From the NCBI RefSeq assembly GCF_051233475.1, contig NZ_JBKFGH010000006.1:124001-188000 (forward strand): a stretch of DNA of 64,000 nt. Direction: 5' to 3'. Positions 16,561 to 25,635 of this stretch are shown one piece after another. The notes below the pieces were generated by a model. It ran no database searches, was not told the DNA's origin, and was given only the letters and a program-made list of their open reading frames with translations. The translations under genes were made by a program, and so were the position numbers. This DNA comes from Bacillus_BU sp051233475. GTDB taxonomy: Bacteria; Bacillota; Bacilli; Bacillales; Cytobacillaceae. Position 1 is the stretch's first letter, and every line of letters begins with the position of its first letter.

Positions 16561-17556
16561 TTATGGTAGAACAACAACCGTTCGTCCGCGTGCTTCACCT
16601 TTAAGAATTGAGGATAACGTTTCAGGCAAATCGGACAAAGTAACTTCTTTTTTGATTGTTTCCAGTAAGCCATCTGGTTTCATGTCGGTTGCCATACGAT
16701 TCCAAACCTTCAATCTAGTTTCCATTGGACAATTGACTGAGTCAATTCCTAATAGATTGACTCCACGAAGGATGAATGGGAAAACCGTTGTTGGAAGATC
16801 AGCTCCTCCTGTCAGGCCACTAACCGCTACAGAGCCACCGTATTGGACTTTACTTAGAATGGAGGCTAACGATTTTCCTCCAACGGGATCGACAGCTCCG
16901 GCCCATAATTGTTGATCAAGCGGCTTTATTTTCTCGCCTATTAGTTCTTCTCTTGAAAGAATTTCCTTAACACCTAGCTTCTTTAAAAAATCGTGCTCCG
17001 ATTGTTTTCCTGTACTCGCTACAACATGGTAGCCTCTTTTAGCAAGGATGGCGGCGGCGATGCTCCCAACTCCTCCAGTGGCACCTGTAACGAGAACTTT
17101 ACCTTTATCGGGAGTTAATCCACTATTTTCTAAGCGGTCAACAGAGAGTGCAGCTGTAAAGCCCGCAGTACCATATACCATTGCTTCTTTTAGTGAAAGT
17201 CCTTTAGGTAAAGGGACAATCCAATCAGCTGGGATTTGCGCATATTCACTAAAACCGCCATAATGGGAAACGCCAATTTCATAGCTGGTGGCTATGATCT
17301 CATCTCCCTCAGTAAAACGGGGATCCGTTGAACTTACGACGATTCCAGCTAAATCAATTCCGGGAACAAAGGGATATGATCGGACGATTTTTCCGTTTGG
17401 AATACTTGCTAACCCATCCTTATAGTTAACGCTTGAATAATGAACTTTAACTATGACATCTCCATCAGGAAGGTCATCCATTGAAATCGTTCTTGTTTCA
17501 GCTGAAAAATGATCATTTATCTTGTCTACTACGAAAGCTTTGAACAATTTCTCCAT
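16561..17556 (-). CDS. Zinc-free MDR oxidoreductase, YhdH/YhfP (acrylyl-CoA reductase) family
   Basis: ATG at 17556 with an AGGAGA site. The 331-residue product is a medium-chain dehydrogenase/reductase with an N-terminal GroES-like domain (SSVNYKDGLAS, PGIDLAGIV) and a Rossmann domain with the NADPH loop VTGATGGVGSIAA near residue 155. The structural and catalytic zinc cysteines of alcohol dehydrogenases are absent, as in the quinone reductase/AcuI branch. Bacterial AcuI reduces acrylyl-CoA with NADPH; B. subtilis YhfP is the nearest relative I recall. It appears to be a single-gene unit. The physiological substrate is not shown by context. Confidence 0.85.
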   Translation of the reverse strand: MEKLFKAFVVDKINDHFSAETRTISMDDLPDGDVIVKVHYSSVNYKDGLASIPNGKIVRSYPFVPGIDLAGIVVSSTDPRFTEGDEIIATSYEIGVSHYGGFSEYAQIPADWIVPLPKGLSLKEAMVYGTAGFTAALSVDRLENSGLTPDKGKVLVTGATGGVGSIAAAILAKRGYHVVASTGKQSEHDFLKKLGVKEILSREELIGEKIKPLDQQLWAGAVDPVGGKSLASILSKVQYGGSVAVSGLTGGADLPTTVFPFILRGVNLLGIDSVNCPMETRLKVWNRMATDMKPDGLLETIKKEVTLSDLPETLSSILKGEARGRTVVVLP

Positions 17557-17697
17557 AGTATAAATTCTCCTCTCCTAGTGTAGCTTACGACGGGAAATTC
17601 TCAACCCTAAGGTAAATCATAGCAAAAACGGAACAGAATATAAAAGGATAAAACTTATACTAAGGAGTACAAAACAGAAAAAATTATCTCTTTTTGT

Positions 17698-18483
17698 TTA
17701 GCTATTCTCATCAAAAAAGGGTTTATTCACGTAATGGTACATCCATCCCATAAAAATGGCTCCCCCGATTAAGTTCCCAATCGTTACAGGGATAAGATTA
17801 TGAATAGTTCCATACATCGAAATCGTTCCGGGATGGTTCAACACTAATGCAATCGCAAAGGTGCACATGTTAGCGATACTATGTTCATAGCCTGAGATAA
17901 AAAAGCAAAATACAAACAGGACCATTGCAAACATTTTGGCGCCATCCCCTTTGAGGGTCATCGGAATGAAGAAGGCCAGACAAACGAGCCAATTACATAG
18001 GATTGCTCGAAAGAATAGTTGCACACCTGGAGCGTGCATTTTTTTCTCTACCACACTAAGAAGAAAACCATTTACATTTGCATCATTGAACAGCCCTGTT
18101 GTATAGATGGCGATCGCAAACAGGACGGCGCCTAGGATATTTCCGATATAGCTGGAAACCCAAATTTTTATGACCTCAATCCAGTTTATTTTTTTACGAA
18201 GCGCAGCGAAAGTAAAGTAGAAGGTGTTTCCCGTAAACAAATCACCGCCTCCATAAGAAATTAAAATGATGGCGGCACCGAATGTTAATGCAGCCATTGG
18301 GTAGGTGAGGGGAGAATGTTCAAGGTAAAAATAATTTCCTGTTTTGAATGCAACGATAACACCAAAACCAATAAACATACTGGCAAGCATAGATCTTGAT
18401 ATAAAGCGAAGCTTGCTTTGACGATAAATTTTTTGTTTTTTGAGCGCCAGCTTCTCAATTTCCAGGAGTGTTTCGACTTCCAT
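17698..18483 (-). CDS. Formate/nitrite transporter (FNT) family channel
   Basis: ATG at 18483 with AGGTGGA upstream. The 261-residue membrane protein has six hydrophobic helices and the FNT signatures: YGGGDLFTGNT near residue 80, the conserved His in SGYEHSIANM near residue 195, and LIPVTIGNLIGGAIF near the end. Such pentameric channels move formate, nitrite or hydrosulfide across the membrane. No nitrite reductase or formate dehydrogenase gene is nearby to decide the substrate. B. subtilis has two such proteins, YwcJ and YrhG. I cannot separate them here. Confidence 0.88.
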   Translation of the reverse strand: MEVETLLEIEKLALKKQKIYRQSKLRFISRSMLASMFIGFGVIVAFKTGNYFYLEHSPLTYPMAALTFGAAIILISYGGGDLFTGNTFYFTFAALRKKINWIEVIKIWVSSYIGNILGAVLFAIAIYTTGLFNDANVNGFLLSVVEKKMHAPGVQLFFRAILCNWLVCLAFFIPMTLKGDGAKMFAMVLFVFCFFISGYEHSIANMCTFAIALVLNHPGTISMYGTIHNLIPVTIGNLIGGAIFMGWMYHYVNKPFFDENS

Positions 18484-18594
18484 TTAGCTTCCACCTATCA
18501 TGATTATTTTTCTATTCCTTGCATTCTAATGTTTACTATCTGGTGGGTTGGTATTCATCCTTTGGCGACGAAGGTAAGTAGGTGGTAAAAAGAA

Positions 18595-18626
18595 AAAGGA
18601 CTTAGCCATGATAAGCTAAGTCCTTT
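18595..18626 (-). terminator. Intrinsic terminator after glnS
   Basis: AAAGGACTTAGC/GCTAAGTCCTTT perfect 12-bp stem, 8-nt loop. On the minus strand it reads into CCTTTTTC. Confidence 0.85.
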
Positions 18627-18632
18627 AAAAAA

Positions 18633-20300
18633 TTACAATTTAAATGAGCTTTTTAGAGAAACGATTAAGTTAAACACTGACTTTTCTTTAGTGGAATGTT
18701 TTGGATCCACATTGAAATAGCCGTGACGGAAAAATTGGAATTTATCGTGAGCCTGTACATCAGCCATATTCGGTTCAATAAAGCCTTGGATCACCTGCAG
18801 GGAATTCGGATTAACATAATCAAGGAATGTTTTTTCCTCTGAATCTTCTAATTCCGTCCCTTCGGTGTCGGCATCTAAAATAAGTGGCTCGTAAAGACGG
18901 AATTCCGCTGGTACGGCATGCTTGGCATCCACCCAGTGTAAAGTCCCTTTAACCTTACGGCCGGTAAAGCCTGTTCCGCTCTTTGTTTCAGGATCGTATG
19001 TGCAGCGAAGTTCAATAATGTTACCCGCCTCATCTTTAATTACTTCCTCGCATTTAATGAAGTAGGCGTGCTTTAAACGAACTTCATTACCTGGGAAAAG
19101 TCGGAAATATTTTTTTGGCGGATTCTCCATAAAATCGTCCTGCTCAATGTAAATTTCTCTTGAGAAAGGAATTTGACGAATTCCCATCTCCGGAACTTCA
19201 GGATTGATTTCTGCGTCTAACCATTCCACTTGATCTTCAGGATAATTCGTGATGACAACTTTAAGTGGTCGTAGAATTCCCATTGTTCTTGGCGCTTTTA
19301 ATTTTAAATCCTCGCGGACAAAATGTTCGAGCATAGCGGCATCCGCTGTTCCGGATCCTTTAGAAACCCCTGTTTCTTTAACAAATTCTCGGATCGCTTC
19401 AGGTGTATACCCTTTTCTTCTTAAACCAGATAGAGTCGGCATTCGTGGGTCATCCCAACCATCGACGAATCCTTCATCAACTAATTGTTTGAGTTTTCGT
19501 TTACTCATTACCGTATTAGTGATGTTTAAACGTCCAAACTCAGTTTGTTCCGGTTTATTTTCCGTTTCACATTCTTGAATAACCCAATTATAAAGTGGGC
19601 GATGATCTTCAAATTCTGTTGTACATAAAGAGTGTGTTACACCCTCGATGGCATCACCAAGTGGGTGGGCAAAATCATACATTGGGTAGATACACCATTT
19701 ATCCCCAGTATTATGATGCGTTGCATGTGAAATTCGGTAAATGACTGGATCCCGTAAGTTCAAATTAGGGGAGGACATGTCGATTTTCGCACGAAGCACC
19801 TTCGCGCCATTATCGAATTCACCTTTGCGCATGCGCTCAAACAGATCAAGATTTTCCTCTACTGTACGGTTGCGATAAGGACTTTCTTTCCCGGGTTCGG
19901 TAAGTGTTCCCCGGTATTCTCGCATTTCTTCAGCTGAAAGGTCATCGACGTAAGCTTTTCCTTTTTTTATTAAAAGGACAGCGCGATTATACATTTCATC
20001 AAAATAGTCGGAAGCAAAAAACATACCGTCCCATTCATAGCCAAGCCATCTAACATCTTCTTTAATGGAATCTACATATTCCTGGTCTTCTTTTAACGGG
20101 TTCGTGTCATCAAATCGCAAATTGGTTTTACCGTTAAATTCATCGGCAAGCCCAAAATTAATGACGATTGATTTGGCGTGTCCAATATGTAAGTATCCGT
20201 TTGGCTCCGGAGGAAAGCGCGTCATTACGTAATTCCGTTTTCCTGATTCTAAATCTTCTTTAATAATACTCTTAATAAAGTTTGAGGAGTTTTGTTCCAA
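18633..20300 (-). CDS. glnS: Glutaminyl-tRNA synthetase
   Basis: The start is TTG at 20300 with GAAAGG about 10 bases upstream. The reading then begins with NFIKSIIKEDL, which aligns with the E. coli GlnRS N-terminus; a start at the later Met would cut this helix. The 555-residue class I enzyme has the HIGH motif in PPEPNGYLHIGHAKS and the KMSKS-like motif VMSKRKL, with a C-terminal beta-barrel anticodon domain from about residue 340. It charges tRNA-Gln directly in the cytoplasm. Many Bacillus species, including B. subtilis, have no GlnRS and use GatCAB transamidation, so the gene is noteworthy. No T-box leader is seen upstream. Confidence 0.95.
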   Translation of the reverse strand: MEQNSSNFIKSIIKEDLESGKRNYVMTRFPPEPNGYLHIGHAKSIVINFGLADEFNGKTNLRFDDTNPLKEDQEYVDSIKEDVRWLGYEWDGMFFASDYFDEMYNRAVLLIKKGKAYVDDLSAEEMREYRGTLTEPGKESPYRNRTVEENLDLFERMRKGEFDNGAKVLRAKIDMSSPNLNLRDPVIYRISHATHHNTGDKWCIYPMYDFAHPLGDAIEGVTHSLCTTEFEDHRPLYNWVIQECETENKPEQTEFGRLNITNTVMSKRKLKQLVDEGFVDGWDDPRMPTLSGLRRKGYTPEAIREFVKETGVSKGSGTADAAMLEHFVREDLKLKAPRTMGILRPLKVVITNYPEDQVEWLDAEINPEVPEMGIRQIPFSREIYIEQDDFMENPPKKYFRLFPGNEVRLKHAYFIKCEEVIKDEAGNIIELRCTYDPETKSGTGFTGRKVKGTLHWVDAKHAVPAEFRLYEPLILDADTEGTELEDSEEKTFLDYVNPNSLQVIQGFIEPNMADVQAHDKFQFFRHGYFNVDPKHSTKEKSVFNLIVSLKSSFKL

Positions 20301-20467
20301 CCTTTATCAACCTTTCTATATGTACAATTACTTATCACTTATTTTATATGTATTTTCGCGATTTTTCCACTGACCTTTATAGTAATAGGAAAAGAAAATA
20401 AATACAAGCGATTGTGAAGATGTTTTCGGGGTGTAATCTATTCACTTTTTATTCACTTTAGTTTTCG

Positions 20468-20495
20468 TTGATTTTATCTGAAAATTCATTATAAT
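20468..20495 (+). promoter_or_regulatory. Candidate SigA promoter of the urease operon
   Basis: TTGATT (20468-20473), 16-base spacer, TATAAT (20490-20495). A CodY-like box overlaps the spacer and a GlnR/TnrA box lies just downstream. The 5' leader to ureA would be about 90 bases. Confidence 0.55.
20472..20486. promoter_or_regulatory. CodY-like box overlapping the ure promoter
   Basis: TTTTATCTGAAAATT matches 12 of 15 positions of the CodY consensus AATTTTCWGAAAATT. It lies between the -35 and -10 elements, where CodY bound with GTP and branched-chain amino acids would block polymerase. B. subtilis urease is a known CodY target; the site here is by motif only. Confidence 0.4.
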
Positions 20496-20509
20496 AAAGA
20501 TAATGCTAA

Positions 20510-20526
20510 TGTTAGGAAATATAACA
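20510..20526. promoter_or_regulatory. GlnR/TnrA box upstream of the urease operon
   Basis: TGTTAGGAAATATAACA fits the GlnR/TnrA consensus TGTNA-N7-TNACA at every fixed position. It is centred about 15 bases after the likely transcription start of the listed promoter, a repressing position. If a second promoter lies downstream it could activate instead. Nitrogen control of urease by these regulators is established in B. subtilis. Confidence 0.7.
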
Positions 20527-20594
20527 TCGAATGTCATGTAGTCTGTCGAGGCACATTTACTTGCGTTTAAAAACCACTGTTAGGAGGGATAACG

Positions 20595-20897
20595 ATGAAA
20601 TTGACCTCTAGAGAAACTGAAAAGCTGATGATTGTTGTCGCTGCAGATTTAGCTAGAAGGCGACAGCGAAGGGGATTAAAGCTTAATTATCCTGAAGCAA
20701 TTGCCATAATTACATACGAAGTTTTGGAAGGTGCTCGGGACGGGAAAACAGTGGCACAGCTTATGCAATACGGGGCATCGATTTTGAGTCGGGACGATGT
20801 AATGGAAGGGATTGCTGAGATGATCCCGGATATTCAAGTAGAAGCAACTTTTCCTGATGGTACAAAGCTAGTAACGGTTCATAATCCAATTCGCTAA
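20595..20897 (+). CDS. ureA: Urease gamma subunit
   Basis: ATG with TAGGAGGGA upstream. At 100 residues it has the normal UreA length and starts with the characteristic MKLTSRETEKLMIVVAADLA. It continues through LNYPEAIAIITYEVLEGARDGK. It is the smallest structural subunit of the nickel urease that hydrolyses urea to ammonia and carbamate. It is the first gene of ureABCEFGD, behind the GlnR/TnrA and CodY-like sites. Urease lets the cell use urea as a nitrogen source and raises pH. Confidence 0.97.
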   Translation: MKLTSRETEKLMIVVAADLARRRQRRGLKLNYPEAIAIITYEVLEGARDGKTVAQLMQYGASILSRDDVMEGIAEMIPDIQVEATFPDGTKLVTVHNPIR

Positions 20898-20913
20898 TAT
20901 GGGAGGGGTATTC

Positions 20914-21231
20914 ATGATACCCGGAGAGTTTTTGTTAAAAAAAGAACCGATTTTATGTAATAAAAGCAAACAAGCGGTTTTGGTGAAGGTTGTTAATAGA
21001 GGGGACCGACCTGTTCAGATTGGTTCACACTTTCATTTTTTTGAAGTAAATAAGGCGCTCGATTTTGAGCGTGAGCGAGCATTTGGGATGCATCTGAATA
21101 TTCCTGCTGGTACAGCGGTTCGTTTTGAGCCTGGTGATGAAAAAGAAGTAGAACTTGTCTCATTTTCTGGGGAACGAAAGGTCTACGGGTTAAATAATAA
21201 GACGAACGGTTCAATCATAAGGGGGAAATAA
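20914..21231 (+). CDS. ureB: Urease beta subunit
   Basis: I chose ATG at 20914, preceded by GGGAGGGG; an in-frame ATG at 20899 lies upstream of that site. The product has 105 residues, beginning MIPGEF with the family segments NRGDRPVQIGSHFHFFEVNKAL and GMHLNIPAGTAVRFEPGDEKEV. It packs with UreA and UreC in the trimeric enzyme. It follows ureA by 16 bases and precedes ureC by 1 base. Confidence 0.97.
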   Translation: MIPGEFLLKKEPILCNKSKQAVLVKVVNRGDRPVQIGSHFHFFEVNKALDFERERAFGMHLNIPAGTAVRFEPGDEKEVELVSFSGERKVYGLNNKTNGSIIRGK

Positions 21232-21232
21232 A

Positions 21233-22945
21233 ATGAGCTTCCAAATGTCACGGCAGCAATATGCGGAAATGTTTGGTCCAACGACTGGTGATGCGGTTCG
21301 CTTAGCTGACACCGACCTTTTTCTAGAAATTGAAATGGATTACACGGTTTATGGTGATGAAGTAAAATTTGGAGGCGGCAAGGTAATCCGCGATGGGATG
21401 GGGCAGCATCCATTAGCTACAGGAAATGAAGTGGCCGATCTCGTTCTCACCAATGCGATTATTGTAGACTACACAGGAATCTATAAGGCGGATATCGGAA
21501 TAAAAGATGGCCTAATTGCAAGTCTTGGCAAGGCGGGGAATCCTTTATTAATGGACGGTGTGAATATTGTTGTCGGTGCAGGAACAGAAGTGATTGCAGC
21601 AGAAGGGATGATCGTGACGGCAGGGGGAATTGATGCTCATATCCACTTTATTTGCCCCCAGCAAATCGAAACGGCCCTTTCGTCAGGAGTAACAACGATG
21701 CTAGGTGGGGGAACGGGACCTGCAACTGGGACGAATGCGACAACATGTACACCAGGTGCATGGAATATTCATCGAATGCTGCAAGCAGCAGAAGCATTTC
21801 CAATGAATTTAGGTTTTTTAGGTAAAGGTAATGCATCTAGTGAAGGACCATTAGTTGAACAAATCGAAGCTGGGGCAATCGGACTTAAGCTGCATGAAGA
21901 CTGGGGAACCACTGCATCGACGATTGACACAAGCTTGCGGGTGGCAGAGCAATACGATGTCCAGGTAGCCATTCATACCGATACGTTGAATGAAGGAGGA
22001 TTTGTTGAGGATACATTAGCGGCAATTAACGGAAGGGTCATTCATACCTATCATACCGAAGGTGCCGGAGGTGGTCATGCGCCCGACATCATTAAAGCGG
22101 CTGGCTTTGATAACATTTTGCCGTCATCAACGAATCCGACCAGACCTTATACGATTAATACGTTAGAAGAGCATTTAGATATGCTCATGGTATGCCATCA
22201 CTTAGATCCAAGTGTCCCGGAGGATATTGCATTTGCGGATTCTCGGATTCGGAAAGAAACCATCGCAGCAGAAGATATTCTACACGATTTAGGGGTTTTC
22301 AGCATGATTTCATCCGATTCACAGGCGATGGGCAGAGTAGGGGAAGTAATTTCGCGGACCTGGCAGACTGCCGATAAAATGAAAAAACAACGCGGGAAAC
22401 TGAAAGAGGACGAAAAGAGCATCGGCGATAATTTTCGAATTAAACGATATATTTCAAAATACACCATTAACCCGGCCATTGTTCATGGCATCTCGCAATA
22501 TGTAGGCTCGATTGAAGAGGGTAAATTTGCTGACCTAGTTATTTGGGATCCTGCCTTTTTTGGAGTGAAACCCGAGTTGATTTTAAAAGGAGGCATGATC
22601 GCATATAGTGTGATGGGCGATCCCAATGCCAGTATTCCAACGCCGCAGCCCGCAATATACCGTCCGATGTTTGCCTCTTTTGGAAAAGCAAAGGAGAAGA
22701 CCTCGATGACGTTTGTTTCCAAATTGGCTTATGAAAAAGGAATTGCCGAAAAACTTGGACTTAAAAAAATCATAAAGCCGGTTATAGGGACTCGTAACAT
22801 TTCCAAAAAGGATATGGCTTTTAACAGTGAAACTCCGGAAATCGAGGTGGACCCGCAAACTTATGAAGTGAAGGTTGATGGGAAATTGATCACTTGTGAG
22901 CCAGTGGACATTGTTCCGTTAGCCCAGCGATATTTTTTATTTTGA
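21233..22945 (+). CDS. ureC: Urease alpha (catalytic) subunit
   Basis: ATG with an AAGGGGG site. At 570 residues it is full length. Active-site elements are all present: the nickel-binding HIH in GGIDAHIHFICPQQ, the Lys that is carbamylated in AIGLKLHEDWG, the HTD and HTYHTEGAGGGHAPD histidines, the flap Cys and His in MVCHHLDP, and the Asp ligand in SSDSQAMGR. It hydrolyses urea at a di-nickel centre in the cytoplasm. No nickel transporter gene is found in the window, so nickel uptake must be encoded elsewhere. Confidence 0.98.
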   Translation: MSFQMSRQQYAEMFGPTTGDAVRLADTDLFLEIEMDYTVYGDEVKFGGGKVIRDGMGQHPLATGNEVADLVLTNAIIVDYTGIYKADIGIKDGLIASLGKAGNPLLMDGVNIVVGAGTEVIAAEGMIVTAGGIDAHIHFICPQQIETALSSGVTTMLGGGTGPATGTNATTCTPGAWNIHRMLQAAEAFPMNLGFLGKGNASSEGPLVEQIEAGAIGLKLHEDWGTTASTIDTSLRVAEQYDVQVAIHTDTLNEGGFVEDTLAAINGRVIHTYHTEGAGGGHAPDIIKAAGFDNILPSSTNPTRPYTINTLEEHLDMLMVCHHLDPSVPEDIAFADSRIRKETIAAEDILHDLGVFSMISSDSQAMGRVGEVISRTWQTADKMKKQRGKLKEDEKSIGDNFRIKRYISKYTINPAIVHGISQYVGSIEEGKFADLVIWDPAFFGVKPELILKGGMIAYSVMGDPNASIPTPQPAIYRPMFASFGKAKEKTSMTFVSKLAYEKGIAEKLGLKKIIKPVIGTRNISKKDMAFNSETPEIEVDPQTYEVKVDGKLITCEPVDIVPLAQRYFLF

Positions 22946-22955
22946 GGTGATTAAG

Positions 22956-23402
22956 ATGATTGTTGAACAAGTAATCGGGAATGTGACCACGCTTGTAAAA
23001 AAAGCTCCTCATGTTGAAAAAATATATATGCCCAGCGAAAACTTACTTAAACGAATTCAACGTGTGATGACGGATCACGGAAAGGAAATTGGCATTCGCT
23101 TAAAAGGAAACCAATGCCTGATGGACGGGGACATATTGTATATGGATGATAAAAATATGATTGTTATTTCTGTTACACCAGATGATGTACTAACGATTAT
23201 GCCGACTTCACTTCAGCAAATGGGAGAAATTGCTCATCAGTTAGGAAACCGTCATTTACCGGCACAATTCGAAGGGAATGAGATGTTGGTTCAATACGAT
23301 TATTTAGTGGAGGAACTGTTGCAGAAGCTTGAAATACCGTATAAACGCGAAAAGCGCAAAGTAAAACAGGCGTTTCGTCATATTGGACACCAACATGATT
23401 AG
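22956..23402 (+). CDS. ureE: Urease accessory protein UreE (nickel donor)
   Basis: The ATG at 22956 with GAGGTGAT upstream was chosen over an in-frame GTG nine bases earlier. The product has 148 residues, with the UreE N-terminal domain and the metal-binding C-terminal domain. The tail ends in HIGHQHD, a short histidine-containing end rather than the long His-rich tail of some UreE proteins. It delivers nickel to the UreD-UreF-UreG complex. Its end overlaps ureF by 8 bases. Confidence 0.93.
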   Translation: MIVEQVIGNVTTLVKKAPHVEKIYMPSENLLKRIQRVMTDHGKEIGIRLKGNQCLMDGDILYMDDKNMIVISVTPDDVLTIMPTSLQQMGEIAHQLGNRHLPAQFEGNEMLVQYDYLVEELLQKLEIPYKREKRKVKQAFRHIGHQHD

Positions 23403-24081
23403 TTCACTTTTTTCATTACTCCAGCTTTGCGATTCCAGCTTTCCTTCTGGCGCTTTTTCCCACTCCTTTGGTCTGGAGACCTATATACAGGAATTTGAAA
23501 TTACCGATAAGAATTCCTTTTATTCCGTAATAACAACGTATATTGACAAGCAGTTAGTTTTTTCTGACGGATTGGCGTGCCGGCTTGCTTACGAAGCACT
23601 GGAATCTACTAGTATTTCTGAGCTATTGGAACTTGACGAATTACTATTTGTTTCTAGTTTGGCCAATGAAACGAGACAGGGAAATCGAAGAATTGGAGTC
23701 AGGATGGCTAAGCTCTGCTATGATTTGTATCCTTCCGAGAATCTTCTAACCTATTTAACTCAAATCGATAACAAGCAGGCATACGGTCATTCCGCGTTTG
23801 TATTTGCCATCGTATGTCACCATTTGCGCGTGGATAAGGAGACAACCATTGGCACTTATTTATTTGCAACGGTTTCTTCGTTAATTCAAAATGCGGTACG
23901 CGGGGTTCCGCTCGGGCAAACCGACGGTCAAAAACTAATCATAGAGTGCGAGCAGCACATTAGAAACGCTGTAGAAGTTATCAAAAGAATGAGTATAGAT
24001 GACCTTGGAGCGGTAAGCCCTGGACTCGAAATCTCGCAAATGCGCCACGAACGATTGCCGGTTCGACTTTTTATGTCTTGA
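23395..24081 (+). CDS. ureF: Urease accessory protein UreF
   Basis: ATG at 23395 overlaps the ureE stop by 8 bases, suggesting coupling; a TTG further upstream is less likely. The product has 228 residues, all helical, starting LLQLCDSSFPSGAFSHSFGLET, a family signature, with the conserved C-terminal NAVRGVPLGQTDGQ. UreF works with UreD and UreG as a chaperone and GTPase regulator during nickel insertion. Confidence 0.93.
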   Translation: MISSLFSLLQLCDSSFPSGAFSHSFGLETYIQEFEITDKNSFYSVITTYIDKQLVFSDGLACRLAYEALESTSISELLELDELLFVSSLANETRQGNRRIGVRMAKLCYDLYPSENLLTYLTQIDNKQAYGHSAFVFAIVCHHLRVDKETTIGTYLFATVSSLIQNAVRGVPLGQTDGQKLIIECEQHIRNAVEVIKRMSIDDLGAVSPGLEISQMRHERLPVRLFMS

Positions 24082-24132
24082 CAGTACTTGTAATCAGGAC
24101 TTGTACATTAAGGTTAGAAGGAGGGGTTCACG

Positions 24133-24747
24133 ATGGAACCAATTAAAATCGGAGTTGGAGGCCCTGTAGGTGCCGGGAAAACGATGCTCGTCGAAAAATT
24201 AACAAGAGCGATGCAAAAAGAATACAGTATGGCGGTTGTCACGAATGATATTTACACAAAAGAGGATGCATTATTTTTAATGAAAAATGGAGTCTTACCT
24301 GAGGATCGTGTGATCGGGGTTGAAACGGGAGGCTGTCCGCATACAGCCATTCGTGAGGATGCCTCGATGAATTTTGCGGCCATTGAAGAACTAACAGAAC
24401 TCCATCCGGATTTAGATATCATTTTTGTTGAAAGCGGCGGGGACAATTTAGCTGCAACCTTTAGTCCTGAACTAGTTGACTTTTCAATCTATATAATTGA
24501 TGTAGCACAAGGAGAAAAGATTCCTAGGAAAGGCGGACAAGGAATGATTAAGTCAGACCTTTTTATCATTAACAAAATCGATTTAGCCCCATATGTTGGT
24601 GCCAGTTTAGAGATAATGGAACAGGATACGATTGCCGCGAGAGGACGAAAACCATTTATTTTTACCAATTTAAAAGACGGAACAGGGCTAGCAGATGTTG
24701 TTGCTTGGATTAAGAGTGAGGCTCTGTTAATTGGTTTAAAATCGTGA
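24133..24747 (+). CDS. ureG: Urease accessory GTPase UreG
   Basis: ATG with a GAAGGAGGGG site. The product is 204 residues, the usual length. P-loop GGPVGAGKT, the nickel-binding CPH in GGCPHTAIREDAS, VESGGDNLAATFS and the guanine-specificity motif NKIDLAPYVGA are present. GTP hydrolysis by UreG drives nickel transfer to the apoenzyme. Its stop overlaps the ureD start. Confidence 0.96.
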   Translation: MEPIKIGVGGPVGAGKTMLVEKLTRAMQKEYSMAVVTNDIYTKEDALFLMKNGVLPEDRVIGVETGGCPHTAIREDASMNFAAIEELTELHPDLDIIFVESGGDNLAATFSPELVDFSIYIIDVAQGEKIPRKGGQGMIKSDLFIINKIDLAPYVGASLEIMEQDTIAARGRKPFIFTNLKDGTGLADVVAWIKSEALLIGLKS

Positions 24748-25559
24748 GTGATACGGGTGTTTTAGAGCTAACAGCAGCTAAAAAGCAGTTAAAAACAATC
24801 ATTTCTGACTGCTATTATGAAGGTGGATTTAAGATTACTCGTCCGGTGTATAGTGACAGTTTATCGCCCACTATCTTTTTAATCCATGTCGGAGGTGGAT
24901 TTGTAGATGGTGACACGTATCGTATGAATTTAATTCTTAGCGAAGAAGCGGAATTAACTGTAACAACCCAATCCTCTACAAAAGTATATCGAACTCCGAA
25001 TCAACCAGTTCGGCAGGTAACTGAAATTACTTTAAAGAAGGGGAGTTTATTAGAATTTTTCCCTGATCCTCTTATTGCGTATGAAGGTTCTCGCTTTATT
25101 CAAGAAACGACGGTTTATAAAGAGGACGATTCCGTTTTATTTTACAGTGATATTATTACTCCCGGCTGGGCTCGGGATGGGAGATTTTTTCGCTATGATT
25201 GGATTCGATCAAAATTAAAAGTTTACCAAAATAATCGGCTCATTCTTTTTGACCATCTGTTTCTAGAACAAGACGGCGATGCGATGGGGCTGTTGAAGAT
25301 GGATGGCTATTCCCATATCGGTTCTCTGTTTCTTTTGCATCCCAATATTGGGAAGGATTTTATTGATAGGCTGCTAGAATTCCTTAATGATGGTTGGCAT
25401 GAGCTGAGGTTTGGGATATCGCTGTTGCCGATTAAAGGGTGTATCGTGAGGATTCTCGGGAGGAGTACGGGTGAAATTGAAAAAATGATTCATGCAGCTC
25501 ACTCCTTTGCGCGGAAGGAATTGCTTAATAAGGAGCCAGTTGTGTGGCGGAAATATTAA
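24744..25559 (+). CDS. ureD: Urease accessory protein UreD (UreH)
   Basis: GTG start overlapping the ureG stop as GTGA. The 271-residue, beta-rich product has family segments HVGGGFVDGDTYRMNLILSE, TTQSSTKVYRT and LEFFPDPLIAYEGSRF. UreD is the scaffold that binds apo-urease and recruits UreF and UreG. The order ureABCEFGD, with D last, is the Bacillus-type arrangement. A terminator follows directly. Confidence 0.94.
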   Translation: MSDTGVLELTAAKKQLKTIISDCYYEGGFKITRPVYSDSLSPTIFLIHVGGGFVDGDTYRMNLILSEEAELTVTTQSSTKVYRTPNQPVRQVTEITLKKGSLLEFFPDPLIAYEGSRFIQETTVYKEDDSVLFYSDIITPGWARDGRFFRYDWIRSKLKVYQNNRLILFDHLFLEQDGDAMGLLKMDGYSHIGSLFLLHPNIGKDFIDRLLEFLNDGWHELRFGISLLPIKGCIVRILGRSTGEIEKMIHAAHSFARKELLNKEPVVWRKY

Positions 25560-25564
25560 GATGG

Positions 25565-25594
25565 AAAAACGAGCTGAGTGCTCGTTTTTTGTTT
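25565..25594 (+). terminator. Intrinsic terminator of the urease operon
   Basis: AAAAACGAGC/GCTCGTTTTTT stem with a 5-nt loop, 5 bases after the ureD stop. Confidence 0.85.
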
Positions 25595-25635
25595 GTGGGA
25601 ATGGGGAGAGTTGGTGTGGAGTAGAGTGGAGTGGT

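Noticed and set aside
20301..20460. T-box leader for glnS
   Set aside because: No T-box sequence or terminator is seen on the minus strand upstream of the start.
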